Shown one piece after another: positions 26,162-32,726 of a DNA stretch of 42,126 nt. The stretch is from Halanaerobiales bacterium. GTDB taxonomy: Bacteria; Bacillota; Halanaerobiia; Halanaerobiales; M55B127. The stretch spans positions 1-42,126 of the forward strand of contig JAGXLU010000015.1 of assembly GCA_018334565.1 (NCBI GenBank), written 5' to 3'. Below the pieces are notes generated by a model that was not told the origin of the DNA, searched no databases, and saw only the letters and a program-made list of their open reading frames with translations. Position 1 is the first letter of the stretch. Each line of letters begins with the position of its first letter. Made by a program: the position numbers and the translations under genes.

Positions 26162-26191
26162 AGGGATGCTCTAAAATATTCGAGCATCCCT
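26162..26191 (-). promoter_or_regulatory. Stem-loop between peptide genes
   Basis: Perfect 10-bp arms AGGGATGCTC and GAGCATCCCT flank a 10-nt loop. No U-run follows on the minus strand, so it is more likely an mRNA-stabilising or read-through-limiting hairpin between the leader-peptide genes and the exporter genes than a full terminator. Confidence 0.6.
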
Positions 26192-26196
26192 TCCTT

Positions 26197-26346
26197 TTAC
26201 CTGTGAGACGCTTTTTGGTAACCAACATATGCACCAAGAGCAATTCCACCCAATCCAGCAACAAGATATATAATAGCTGCTGTTGTACTACTTACTACAA
26301 ATCCACCTCTTACATCCATTAGTTCCTTTTGGGATAATTCTTTGAT
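26197..26346 (-). CDS. Double-glycine leader peptide with AUC as apparent start
   Basis: The frame reads a 15-residue leader IKELSQKELMDVRGG, which fits the class II bacteriocin leader rule (LS..EL..I.GG), and a 34-residue core starting FVVSSTTAA. The core helix has GIALG and GAYVG (GxxxG) and a basic tail YQKASHR. There is no ATG, GTG or TTG before the leader: a TGA in the same frame lies 12 codons before the internal ATG. A GAGGTGA site sits four bases before ATC 26346, which is correct spacing for initiation there. It may use AUC, be silenced by an ATG-to-ATC mutation, or contain a sequencing error. The internal ATG would leave a useless 6-residue leader. Confidence 0.7.
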   Translation of the reverse strand: MKELSQKELMDVRGGFVVSSTTAAIIYLVAGLGGIALGAYVGYQKASHR

Positions 26347-26363
26347 ATGTTCACCTCATTTCT

Positions 26364-26537
26364 TTAATGGGAATAATAATAGTAGGCTGCTCCAAGAGCC
26401 ACTCCAATTGCTACTCCCGCTGATGCTATCCCAAAAGCACCCAAGACTAAGGTGGCAGCTGAAACAGGACCTCCTCCTTTTATTTCCATTAATTCTTTGT
26501 CACATAAAATTTGACAATTATCAGCCATTAATTCCAT
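26364..26537 (-). CDS. Double-glycine leader peptide, bacteriocin-like
   Basis: The 57-codon gene has AAGGAGG six bases before ATG. A 22-residue leader ends CDKELMEIKGG. The core of about 35 residues starts GPVSAATLVLG, continues with a small-residue helix containing GVAIG and GVALG (GxxxG motifs) and ends AAYYYYSH. This fits one half of a class IIb two-peptide bacteriocin, the next peptide gene being the likely partner: the two share G(I/V)ALGA near the C-terminus and a final SH. Core and leader contain no modification-typical Ser/Thr/Cys cluster, and no modifying enzyme is nearby, so the product is probably unmodified. Confidence 0.85.
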   Translation of the reverse strand: MELMADNCQILCDKELMEIKGGGPVSAATLVLGAFGIASAGVAIGVALGAAYYYYSH

Positions 26538-26562
26538 TTAATTCCTCCTTAGTAATATATTT

Positions 26563-26637
26563 TTAATCCGGTACTCCGTTTAATTCTTGTATAAGATTTA
26601 ATGGAGTACATTTTCTTATGGCATAATAATCTGCCAT
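26563..26637 (-). CDS. Possible 24-codon upstream reading frame
   Basis: ATG 26637 opens a short frame beginning MADYYAIRKC and ending LNLIQELNGVPD, 25 bp before the first peptide gene. It lacks a clear ribosome binding site and a Gly-Gly motif. Its MAD start resembles the MAD at positions 4-6 of the next peptide. It could be a leader ORF, a decayed peptide gene or chance. A candidate TTGGCA/TAGATT promoter (18-bp spacer, 26668-26639) overlaps its start, and if real would place transcription inside it. Confidence 0.2.
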   Translation of the reverse strand: MADYYAIRKCTPLNLIQELNGVPD

Positions 26638-27135
26638 TAATCTACTTTACCCACTTTTCATTTGCCAAGCTTTTTATACAATCCCCCTTTATGCTTTTTT
26701 AAAAAGTAGGTAGATTCACATTGCTAATGATGCCACAGGTTTGAACAACTCTAGCAACTTCCCTCTCTAGAGGAATAATCGTTGGCTGTTCGTAGAGCAT
26801 GTGGTGGGTACAATATTCTTAATGCTTAATGTCCTGTATATCATAGTTAATATCAAACAAAGTCATTTAGACTCCTTGCTCTTCACTATTTTTTATACCA
26901 ACCAAAGCTTATCAACCAGGCATTTTAGTCTCCAAAAAGCCTCATCATTATTTTTTTAAGATGAAGTGGCTGATTTTTCCCGGGATCCACTATTTACAAT
27001 ACTATCATATATTACCATTATTTGCCACTATACAAACAGGTAAAATCTCCTTGTTAAATGAATATGTTTGTCGCCTTATTTGGAATATATTTTGTTCTTA
27101 ATCAAATTAATGTTGAAAAATAAAGTTTTATGCAT
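26638..27135 (-). other. Gene-poor stretch with broken short frames
   Basis: No intact gene is visible. On the minus strand several short protein-like stretches occur with stops or frame changes between them: one with LPVCIVANNGNI (about 27110-27015), continuing in the next frame as YDSIVNSGSREKSATSS, and one starting AAGGAG-TCTAA-ATG at 26863 (MTLFDINYDIQDIKH, stop, then MLYEQPTIIPLERE and VVQTCGIISNVNLPTF to about 26698). I could not assign them. They may be remnants of one or more genes lost beside the peptide locus. Confidence 0.4.
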
Positions 27136-27169
27136 AAAAAAAAGGCTATATAAAGTAATTTATATAACC
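27136..27169 (-). terminator. Rho-independent terminator closing the tatD operon
   Basis: On the minus strand GGTTATATAAA and TTTATATAGCC pair over 11 bp (one G-U) around the loop TTAC, followed by eight T residues. It lies 50 bp after the 52-codon gene and separates that operon from the peptide locus. Confidence 0.8.
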
Positions 27170-27219
27170 AAATAAATTTCATTATTAAATTAATTTTTTA
27201 CAAGCAGTTTATAAATATA

Positions 27220-27378
27220 TTACTCTTGTTCATCATACGGCATTATCTTAACATCATCCGCGTCTATCTTTTCTATGTCAATATCATGTTTTTTTAGAAA
27301 ATGATAAGTGGCTTGCCCGGGAGCATGAGCTTCAACAATCTCTTCTATTTCATCTTTATATTTAACTATATATTTCAT
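27220..27378 (-). CDS. Small acidic protein, 52 residues, unknown
   Basis: AGGAGG precedes ATG 27378. The protein starts MKYIVKYKDEIEEIVEAHAP and ends with a very acidic tail. The order of a beta strand, a helix (GQATYHFLKKH) and a strand (IEKIDADDVKIM) looks like a compact folded domain, with A-x-x-x-A-x-x-F resembling small domains that modify or bind other proteins. I do not recognise the family. It lies 75 bp after tatD and ends at a terminator, so it is probably the last gene of that operon. Confidence 0.7.
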   Translation of the reverse strand: MKYIVKYKDEIEEIVEAHAPGQATYHFLKKHDIDIEKIDADDVKIMPYDEQE

Positions 27379-27453
27379 AATATCGCCTCCTAGTAATATT
27401 GTTTAATTATATTAAAACATTTATTTCAAAAGATTAAAGTTAAATCGAATACA

Positions 27454-28227
27454 TTAATCAATCTTAAAAAATCTTTGCGTGTTTTTAGTTGTCATTTCAG
27501 CTATTTTTGCTAGACTAGAGTTCTTCAAAGAAGTTATAAACTTAGCAACTTCTATCACATATAGAGGTTCATTTCTCTTGCCTCGATGTGGAGCAGGCGC
27601 TAAATAGGGTGAATCTGTTTCCAGTAATATTCTGCTTAAAGGTACGCTTTGTATTATGTTTTTTAAATATTGTGCACTATTAAAAGTAATAATCCCTCCT
27701 ACCCCAAAATAAAACCCCATATTAAGGGCTTCTCCTGCCATCTTTTTAGATCCTGTAAAGCTATGTAGTAAGATATTATAGTTGTACATTGTTTCTTCTT
27801 TTAATATTTTAATAGTTTGCTGGTCTGCTTCTCTACTATGTATTACTACTGGTAGATTGATCTCTTTAGCTAATCTCAATTGTTGTCTGAAAGCCTCTTT
27901 TTGCTGTTCTCGCGGTGAATTATCATAGTAAAAATCTAAACCGATTTCTCCAATAGCAATTACTTTATCAGCTTTAGCAAGGTCCTTTAAAACTTTTATA
28001 GACCTTTTGCTAAAGTTTTTAGCCTGATGTGGATGTATACCAACAACTGCGTATATGATTTCATATTTTTGGCTTAAGTTCAAAGCTCGATGGCTGGATG
28101 CCAAGCTTGTACCCACATTAATAATATTTATAATTCCATTAGTTTTTGCTCTTTTGATAACTTCATCTCTATCATTATTAAATTTATCGAAATCTAGATG
28201 AGCATGTGAATCAATGTATTTTAACAT
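27454..28227 (-). CDS. tatD: TatD family metal-dependent DNase
   Basis: This 257-residue TIM-barrel hydrolase has all TatD metal-binding elements: DSHAHLDFDKF at the N-terminus, GEIGLDFYYD (about residue 93), VIHSREAD, LHSFTGS and LETDSPYLAP (about residue 204). TatD enzymes are 3'-5' exonucleases or endonucleases acting in DNA repair or turnover. It is complete and normal in length. It follows an unknown gene by 22 bp. Confidence 0.93.
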   Translation of the reverse strand: MLKYIDSHAHLDFDKFNNDRDEVIKRAKTNGIINIINVGTSLASSHRALNLSQKYEIIYAVVGIHPHQAKNFSKRSIKVLKDLAKADKVIAIGEIGLDFYYDNSPREQQKEAFRQQLRLAKEINLPVVIHSREADQQTIKILKEETMYNYNILLHSFTGSKKMAGEALNMGFYFGVGGIITFNSAQYLKNIIQSVPLSRILLETDSPYLAPAPHRGKRNEPLYVIEVAKFITSLKNSSLAKIAEMTTKNTQRFFKID

Positions 28228-28249
28228 TTGTTATTACCCCTAAATGATT

Positions 28250-28852
28250 TTAATAACAACCTTTTATTTTTCTATTAAGCGCTTTAAGGCATGCTTTGCC
28301 AACGGCAAGAGGCAAATCTTGATTAATAAAGGCCGCTCCTAATAATTGGTCTTTCATTCCATATTCATTATATAAACAAATTTGTACTACTATGATTTCA
28401 TTTTTTAAACCAGTTGTAAAAACATGCTCCACTCTTATTTTACCAGGTAATTTTATGTATTTTTCTAAAAGCGATACTATACCATTAGCTGCTTTATATA
28501 TTATCGGCTCATCTGAAGAATCATTACTCTCCCCTTTAATAATTTGATCATTTATTTTTAATCTATAGTGGCATATTGGTTTATTATTTTCTTTAAAAAT
28601 TGATACTATTTCTAACCTGCTAATATCATGTTTTTGATCATTATATTTATACTGTGCAATACTGATCTTTTTGTGATCTATGTCTTTATTTTGGTTAACT
28701 AAAATAATCGTTTCTACATCTCTGACTATTTTTTTGGGGTTTCTCCTTTTGTCAGCTATAATATGAACTTCATCAATGTCATGATCACCGGTTATCTTAC
28801 AAGATATAATACCATCCAATTTATTGATTTTTTGTGATAAATCTTCGTGCAT
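28250..28852 (-). CDS. Conserved-looking protein of unknown function, 200 residues
   Basis: The N-terminal part (about 1-65) has IISCKITGDHDIDEVHIIADKRRNPKKIVRDVET, with a predicted alternation of strand and helix, then a positively charged linker with DHKKISIAQ. The C-terminal part (about 75-195) seems a second alpha-beta domain with YKAANGIVSLLEKY and LAVGKACLKALNR. No catalytic motif or membrane helix is visible. I recall the first pattern from unannotated clostridial proteins but know no function. AAGGAGG eight bases before ATG 28852 sets the start, eight codons inside the longest frame. It is probably cotranscribed with tatD. Confidence 0.75.
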   Translation of the reverse strand: MHEDLSQKINKLDGIISCKITGDHDIDEVHIIADKRRNPKKIVRDVETIILVNQNKDIDHKKISIAQYKYNDQKHDISRLEIVSIFKENNKPICHYRLKINDQIIKGESNDSSDEPIIYKAANGIVSLLEKYIKLPGKIRVEHVFTTGLKNEIIVVQICLYNEYGMKDQLLGAAFINQDLPLAVGKACLKALNRKIKGCY

Positions 28853-28905
28853 CCTTTTTTCCTCCTTTTCATACAATCCTGAAGATCATTTGTTTAAATT
28901 GAAAA

Positions 28906-30150
28906 CTAACTCTTTTTAAAACTACTATCTAATTCTCCTGTTTCAATAAGATAGATTATCTTTTCAACCAGATCGGGATCAAATTGTTTTCCGGAACATC
29001 TCTTGAATTCTGATATAGTTTCTTCTTTATTAAGAGCCTTTTTATAACTTCGTCCCGTAGTCATAACATCAAAAGAATCAGATATATTTAAGATCCGAGA
29101 ACCAAATGGTATTTCTTTTCCTTTAAGACCTGCAGGATATCCCTCGCCATTATAAAATTCGTGGTGATAAAGAATGATTTCGAGATCATCATTTAACATG
29201 TCTATATCTTGTAAAAGCTCATAACCATATTGACTGTGTTTTTTCATTTCTTCAAATTCTTCTTTAGTCAGCAATTCATTGCTTTTTAATATATTATCAT
29301 CAACATAGATCTTCCCTATGTCATGTATTTTAGCCATATTAACTATTTTCTCTTTTCTATTCTGATTAACATTCGCCATCTCACATAATAATCTTGTATA
29401 ATTTGCTACTCTTTCACAGTGCCCTTCGGTGTAATGATCCTTGGAATCAATTACCTTTAGAAAGCTTTCTATAACTTGTGTAAATGAATTGAGGAGCTGA
29501 ATTCTGGAAAAGAAAATATCTCTACCAATATAGATCAGTATAATCACAAGTAAAAAGAATAGCTTTCCAAATTCGATATAACTAAAATAAAGTATTAATC
29601 CCAAAAAATACGAAACAAAAATACTTTTAAATAATTCAGACCAAAAAACCCTGTAAGATATTTTCTGTTTTTCACCTGATAAATATATAACCGCATAAAC
29701 CAAACTACTATTAATAATAAAATAAACTACCGCTGAAAAAAACAAAGAAATAATAATATTGGAGGTGATGTTGTCTATAGAAAATTTAAAGATCAAAGCT
29801 GCACTGCCAGCCGCTATGCCTAACATACATCTATTAAACATAAATTTATACCAGGGAATCTTCTTATCTCCCACAACTATCTCACTCGTACCTAAAAAGG
29901 CAATCACTGTAATCCACAAGGGATTAATCAATGTCATGGCAGGTATTAACACAGGTAAACTAATAGAAGTAGAGGTGCTGCTTTCAAAGTTCAAAAACTC
30001 ACTTAAATTACTCAGTATTAATAGGGTTATTAAAAAAAACATAATATTAAAGTTGATATTTGTTAGAGAATAAACATTGGATAACATTACAATAAATACT
30101 AAAAAAAATATAAATTCAACTGCTAAAAATGCTTTTACATTCCTATTCAT
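28906..30150 (-). CDS. Membrane-bound HD-GYP domain phosphodiesterase
   Basis: The N-terminal half (about 1-210) has eight or so hydrophobic helices, like an MASE-type membrane sensor. The C-terminal half is an HD-GYP domain: HCERVANYTRLLCEMA, the HD pair in AKIHDIGKIYVDD, HSQYGYELLQDI, LYHHEFYNGEGYPAGLKG with the GYP motif, and ISDSFDVMTTGRSYKKAL. Such proteins break down cyclic di-GMP. All metal ligands look present. The ATG at 30150 follows GGGAGGAG by seven bases. A 29-codon secreted-peptide gene lies directly upstream in the same direction, a possible signal for the membrane domain. Confidence 0.92.
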   Translation of the reverse strand: MNRNVKAFLAVEFIFFLVFIVMLSNVYSLTNINFNIMFFLITLLILSNLSEFLNFESSTSTSISLPVLIPAMTLINPLWITVIAFLGTSEIVVGDKKIPWYKFMFNRCMLGIAAGSAALIFKFSIDNITSNIIISLFFSAVVYFIINSSLVYAVIYLSGEKQKISYRVFWSELFKSIFVSYFLGLILYFSYIEFGKLFFLLVIILIYIGRDIFFSRIQLLNSFTQVIESFLKVIDSKDHYTEGHCERVANYTRLLCEMANVNQNRKEKIVNMAKIHDIGKIYVDDNILKSNELLTKEEFEEMKKHSQYGYELLQDIDMLNDDLEIILYHHEFYNGEGYPAGLKGKEIPFGSRILNISDSFDVMTTGRSYKKALNKEETISEFKRCSGKQFDPDLVEKIIYLIETGELDSSFKKS

Positions 30151-30176
30151 CAAAAGACTCCTCCCACAAAAAAAAC

Positions 30177-30408
30177 ATCTGATGGCATTTGATACTAATT
30201 ACCTCCAGTGAACTGTGTCTGCCAAGGCAGCAATTGTGGAAGCAAATGTTAATAATCCAGTTAATATTGTAACATACCACTTCTTCATGATTATAGCCTC
30301 CTTCGTTATTTAGTAGACTAAGCTCTATTTCAAAACACGAAGGTCGGCTAAGCTCATTTTTTATAAGCTGATCTCTTGTTGTTTTTTTATATATCTATGC
30401 CATCAGAT
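30177..30408 (-). repeat. 12-bp inverted repeat framing the 29-codon peptide gene
   Basis: ATCTGATGGCAT (30177-30188) and ATGCCATCAGAT (30397-30408) are perfectly complementary. On the minus strand the downstream arm is followed by G and eight T residues (30175-30168), so pairing of the two arms would make a long-range terminator before the HD-GYP gene. Inside, CCTTCGT and ACGAAGG (7 bp) also pair and would hide part of the GGAGG site of the peptide gene. The rest of 30301-30510 shows no gene; a TTGGTT-A-AACCAA palindrome lies at 30492-30504 before murB. Confidence 0.55.
30199..30288 (-). CDS. 29-residue secreted or signalling peptide
   Basis: AAGGAGG lies just before ATG 30288. The peptide MKKWYVTILTGLLTFASTI followed by AALADTVHWR has a basic start, a hydrophobic core and a possible signal-peptidase site after ALA, which would release DTVHWR. 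Its size and layout resemble precursors of peptide pheromones, but it lacks the cysteine of cyclic AgrD-type peptides. It lies 48 bp before the membrane HD-GYP gene. The coding call rests on the ribosome binding site and signal-peptide pattern only. Confidence 0.6.
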   Translation of the reverse strand: MKKWYVTILTGLLTFASTIAALADTVHWR

Positions 30409-30540
30409 ATTAAAACAACTATCATTTGTATTAATTCTGTACAAAGCTTAAAAATCCTTTAAGATATTCGTTTTATGTCCCCTAATTTTATTTGGTTAAA
30501 CCAATAATCTATGATAAAATTTATTACAGAGGTGTCCATA

Positions 30541-31443
30541 ATGAAAAATTATATTGATGAATTATATCATATTAAAAATCTATCTATAAAAGAAAATGCC
30601 CCTTTGAAAGATTATACAACCATGCAAATAGGTGGTCCTGCCGATCTATTTTTGACACCCAAAAGTGAAAAAGCCCTGATCAAATTAACCAAACTTATCA
30701 AAAACATTAACAAACCTTACTTTGTTTTAGGTAAGGGTAGTAATGTTATCGTAGGTGACAAAGGATACAGAGGTATAATAATATATACTGGATCATTTAA
30801 TAAAATTACTTTTAAGAATAATAATATAATTGCCCAGTCCGGTTCAACCCTCAAAGAACTTGCTAATATCGCCCAGAAACATTCTCTTGCAGGCATGGAA
30901 TTTGCCAGCGGCATCCCTGGATCTTTGGGTGGCGCGATTTATATGAACGCTGGTGCTTATGGTGGAGAAATGAATGATGTCATAAAAAAAGTTTCAGCTT
31001 ATGATCAAAATGGTAACAAAAAAGTTATGCAAAAAGTTGAATTAAATCTATCTTATCGAGACAGTATCTTTCAAAAAAAAGAGTGTATTATTTTTGAGGC
31101 TTTATTAGAACTTCAAAAAGGTAATAAAGATAAAATAAGTGCAAAGATGAACAAGTTAAATCGAAAAAGAAAAAATAAACAGCCTCTTGAGTATCCAAGT
31201 GCTGGTAGTTCTTTTAAGAGACCAGCAAACTATTATACTGGGCCTCTAATTGAAAAAGCTAATATGAAAGGTTATCAGCTCGGTGGTGCCCAGGTATCTG
31301 AAAAACACACCGGCTTTATTATCAATAAAGATAATGCTACTGCTAAAGATATTGTTAACTTGATTCAAAAAATACAAAAAGAAGTTTATGAAATTTCAGG
31401 TGTAATGCTTAAACCCGAATACAAATTCTTAGGAGAATTCTAA
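30541..31443 (+). CDS. murB: UDP-N-acetylenolpyruvoylglucosamine reductase MurB
   Basis: MurB is the FAD enzyme that reduces enolpyruvyl-UDP-GlcNAc to UDP-MurNAc in peptidoglycan precursor synthesis. Visible are KDYTTMQIGGPADLFL, the FAD-binding GKGSNVIVGDKGYRG, ASGIPGSLGGAIYMNAGAYGGE, SYRDSIF, the catalytic Ser in SAGSSFKRP and the C-terminal Glu in KPEYKFLG. The GAGGTG site six bases before ATG 30541 sets the start, ten codons inside the longest frame (300 residues). It is a lone gene. Confidence 0.95.
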   Translation: MKNYIDELYHIKNLSIKENAPLKDYTTMQIGGPADLFLTPKSEKALIKLTKLIKNINKPYFVLGKGSNVIVGDKGYRGIIIYTGSFNKITFKNNNIIAQSGSTLKELANIAQKHSLAGMEFASGIPGSLGGAIYMNAGAYGGEMNDVIKKVSAYDQNGNKKVMQKVELNLSYRDSIFQKKECIIFEALLELQKGNKDKISAKMNKLNRKRKNKQPLEYPSAGSSFKRPANYYTGPLIEKANMKGYQLGGAQVSEKHTGFIINKDNATAKDIVNLIQKIQKEVYEISGVMLKPEYKFLGEF

Positions 31444-31455
31444 TTATTCTGTCAT

Positions 31456-31790
31456 TTAAGAAAGATCTAGGTTTAGAAATTCTACTCTGTTTCTCCCATT
31501 TCTTGAGCTTTATATAAAGCATCATCAGTCCTTTTTAAAAATCATCTTTAATTTCAGCTGTCCCAATGTTGATTGAACTATTTTTCTTTTCTGAAAGCAT
31601 CTCTATTTCAGACAAACATTTTTTTCGATGTGCAATATGGAGGGCTTAATTTAGATTAGTTTCGGGCAAGAGTATTACGAACTCGTCTACCCCCATCCAG
31701 GCAGCTAAGTCTTTATTTATAGTTGTTCTTTGCAACACCTCTCCTACAAACTGCATAGCCCCCCAGATTGGGCCTAAATAATGTCCCCTT
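31456..31790 (-). pseudogene. Remnant of a GGDEF diguanylate cyclase
   Basis: Reading the minus strand gives VGEVLQRTTINKDLAAWMGV directly followed by DEFVILLPETNLN and a stop, then ALHIAHRKKCLSEIE, INIGTAE, and after frame changes FLKRTDDALYKAQEMG and RNRVEFL, ending at 31456. This is the second half of a GGDEF domain in the right order. The active-site GGDEF is GVDEF, there is at least one internal stop and two frame changes, and the first half is missing. Cyclic di-GMP synthesis by this copy is lost. Confidence 0.85.
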
Positions 31791-32056
31791 AAATTATAAC
31801 AGATGGTCTTAAATTAAAACTGACCGCTTCTTTTGGTGGATATACAAAAAAATTAATAGAATTAGCCGGATTGACAAAAAAGATCCCAGCTAAAATCATT
31901 AATATAAATAATTTAAAGCAAAAAGTAAAATTAAAGTTTTTATATAATATATCCTTATTCTTTCTTTTTTTATAAAAACTATTCTAACAACTTCTCCATA
32001 ATTACACATTCAGTTCTCACAAATAATTTCCCTTCAATTTGCTTATTAATCTTATT
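31791..32056. other. Non-coding stretch, no feature recognised
   Basis: This gap lies between the GGDEF remnant and the rubrerythrin-like gene. A plus-strand frame (31793-31975) without start codon begins IITDGLKLKLTASFGGYTKK and looks faintly protein-like, but I cannot assign it. Nothing else is visible. Confidence 0.3.
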
Positions 32057-32542
32057 TTAATTTAACAATTCTTTTTTATAATTGACCAGGTTCACATAGT
32101 GTTCTTTTTCTTCTTCGATTAATCTTTCCAATACCTCTTTTGTCTCATCTTCGTTATAGGGAATGAGTTCCCTGTAAAGTAAAATAGAATCTTTTTCAGA
32201 CTGTATAGCTCTATCCAACACCTCAACTGTCTCCATACCTTCTAACTCTTGCGATGCCCCTCTGTGAAATACTTCAAACTGTACAAAACTCTGCAGGTAG
32301 TCATTGACTTCTACTTTTTCTAAATAATCATAATCTTTTTGGTCCTTTTTTTTATAATCCTTCTCCAATTTATCAAAGGTATTATAATGATCTTTTTCAT
32401 CAGAAGCCAGTTTATTAAATATTACTTTAAGTTTAGGTTCATCCGTCTTTTTGGCATGCGTTGAATAAAGCCTATATCCTTTATCTTCAATTTCCTTGGC
32501 CATTTTTAACATTTCTATCACATTAAATTTATCACTTAACAT
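32057..32542 (-). CDS. Rubrerythrin/ferritin-like diiron protein
   Basis: The protein of about 161 residues is all-helical, with carboxylate-histidine patterns of a ferritin-like diiron site: KEIEDKGYRLY (helix 1), ASDEKDHYNTF (helix 2), AIQSEKDSILLYREL (helix 3) and LIEEEKEHYVNL (helix 4). It lacks the rubredoxin tail of classical rubrerythrin. Such proteins remove peroxide or store iron in anaerobes. The start at ATG 32542 is nine bases after AAGGAGG; the ATG at 32548 is only three bases from it. It diverges from nrdJ. Confidence 0.85.
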   Translation of the reverse strand: MLSDKFNVIEMLKMAKEIEDKGYRLYSTHAKKTDEPKLKVIFNKLASDEKDHYNTFDKLEKDYKKKDQKDYDYLEKVEVNDYLQSFVQFEVFHRGASQELEGMETVEVLDRAIQSEKDSILLYRELIPYNEDETKEVLERLIEEEKEHYVNLVNYKKELLN

Positions 32543-32656
32543 CTCCATTTACCTCCTTATTTTATTATAATAGTATCCTAATTTCTATATTAAACAATTT
32601 AATATTAAATCCTCCTTTTAAATTGAAAAGTGATTATAATAACTAATATACTTACC

Positions 32657-32685
32657 TTTATTTTTTAGATAGTTAGTGCTATAAT
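32657..32685 (+). promoter_or_regulatory. Extended -10 promoter of nrdJ
   Basis: TGCTATAAT (32677-32685) is an extended -10 box with a weak TTTATT -35 at 17-bp spacing. No cobalamin riboswitch is visible in the short leader, and I could not find a convincing NrdR box. Confidence 0.5.
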
Positions 32686-32726
32686 TAAATACACAAAATT
32701 TAATAATAGAAATTTGAGGTGAGTTT

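Noticed and set aside
26348-26355. GTG near 26354 as start of the second leader peptide
   Set aside because: It is in another frame, which stops after about ten codons, and it lies inside the Shine-Dalgarno sequence. A -1 slip at the AAAA run does not fit a normal slippery heptamer.
26563-26612. GTACTCC...GGAGTAC inverted repeat before the first peptide gene as terminator
   Set aside because: Only seven perfect pairs, an A-C mismatch on the minus strand and no U-run follow.
30300-30420. GEMM-type cyclic di-GMP riboswitch before the HD-GYP gene
   Set aside because: The conserved core and tetraloop-receptor sequences of GEMM-I or class II are not visible on either strand.
31793-31975. Plus-strand frame IITDGLKLKLTASFGGYTKK, faintly like the late part of a GGDEF domain
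   Set aside because: No start codon, opposite strand to the real GGDEF remnant, and the similarity ends after SFG. Left as unassigned.
32549-32726. Cobalamin riboswitch before nrdJ
   Set aside because: The gap is too short and lacks the B12-box sequence.
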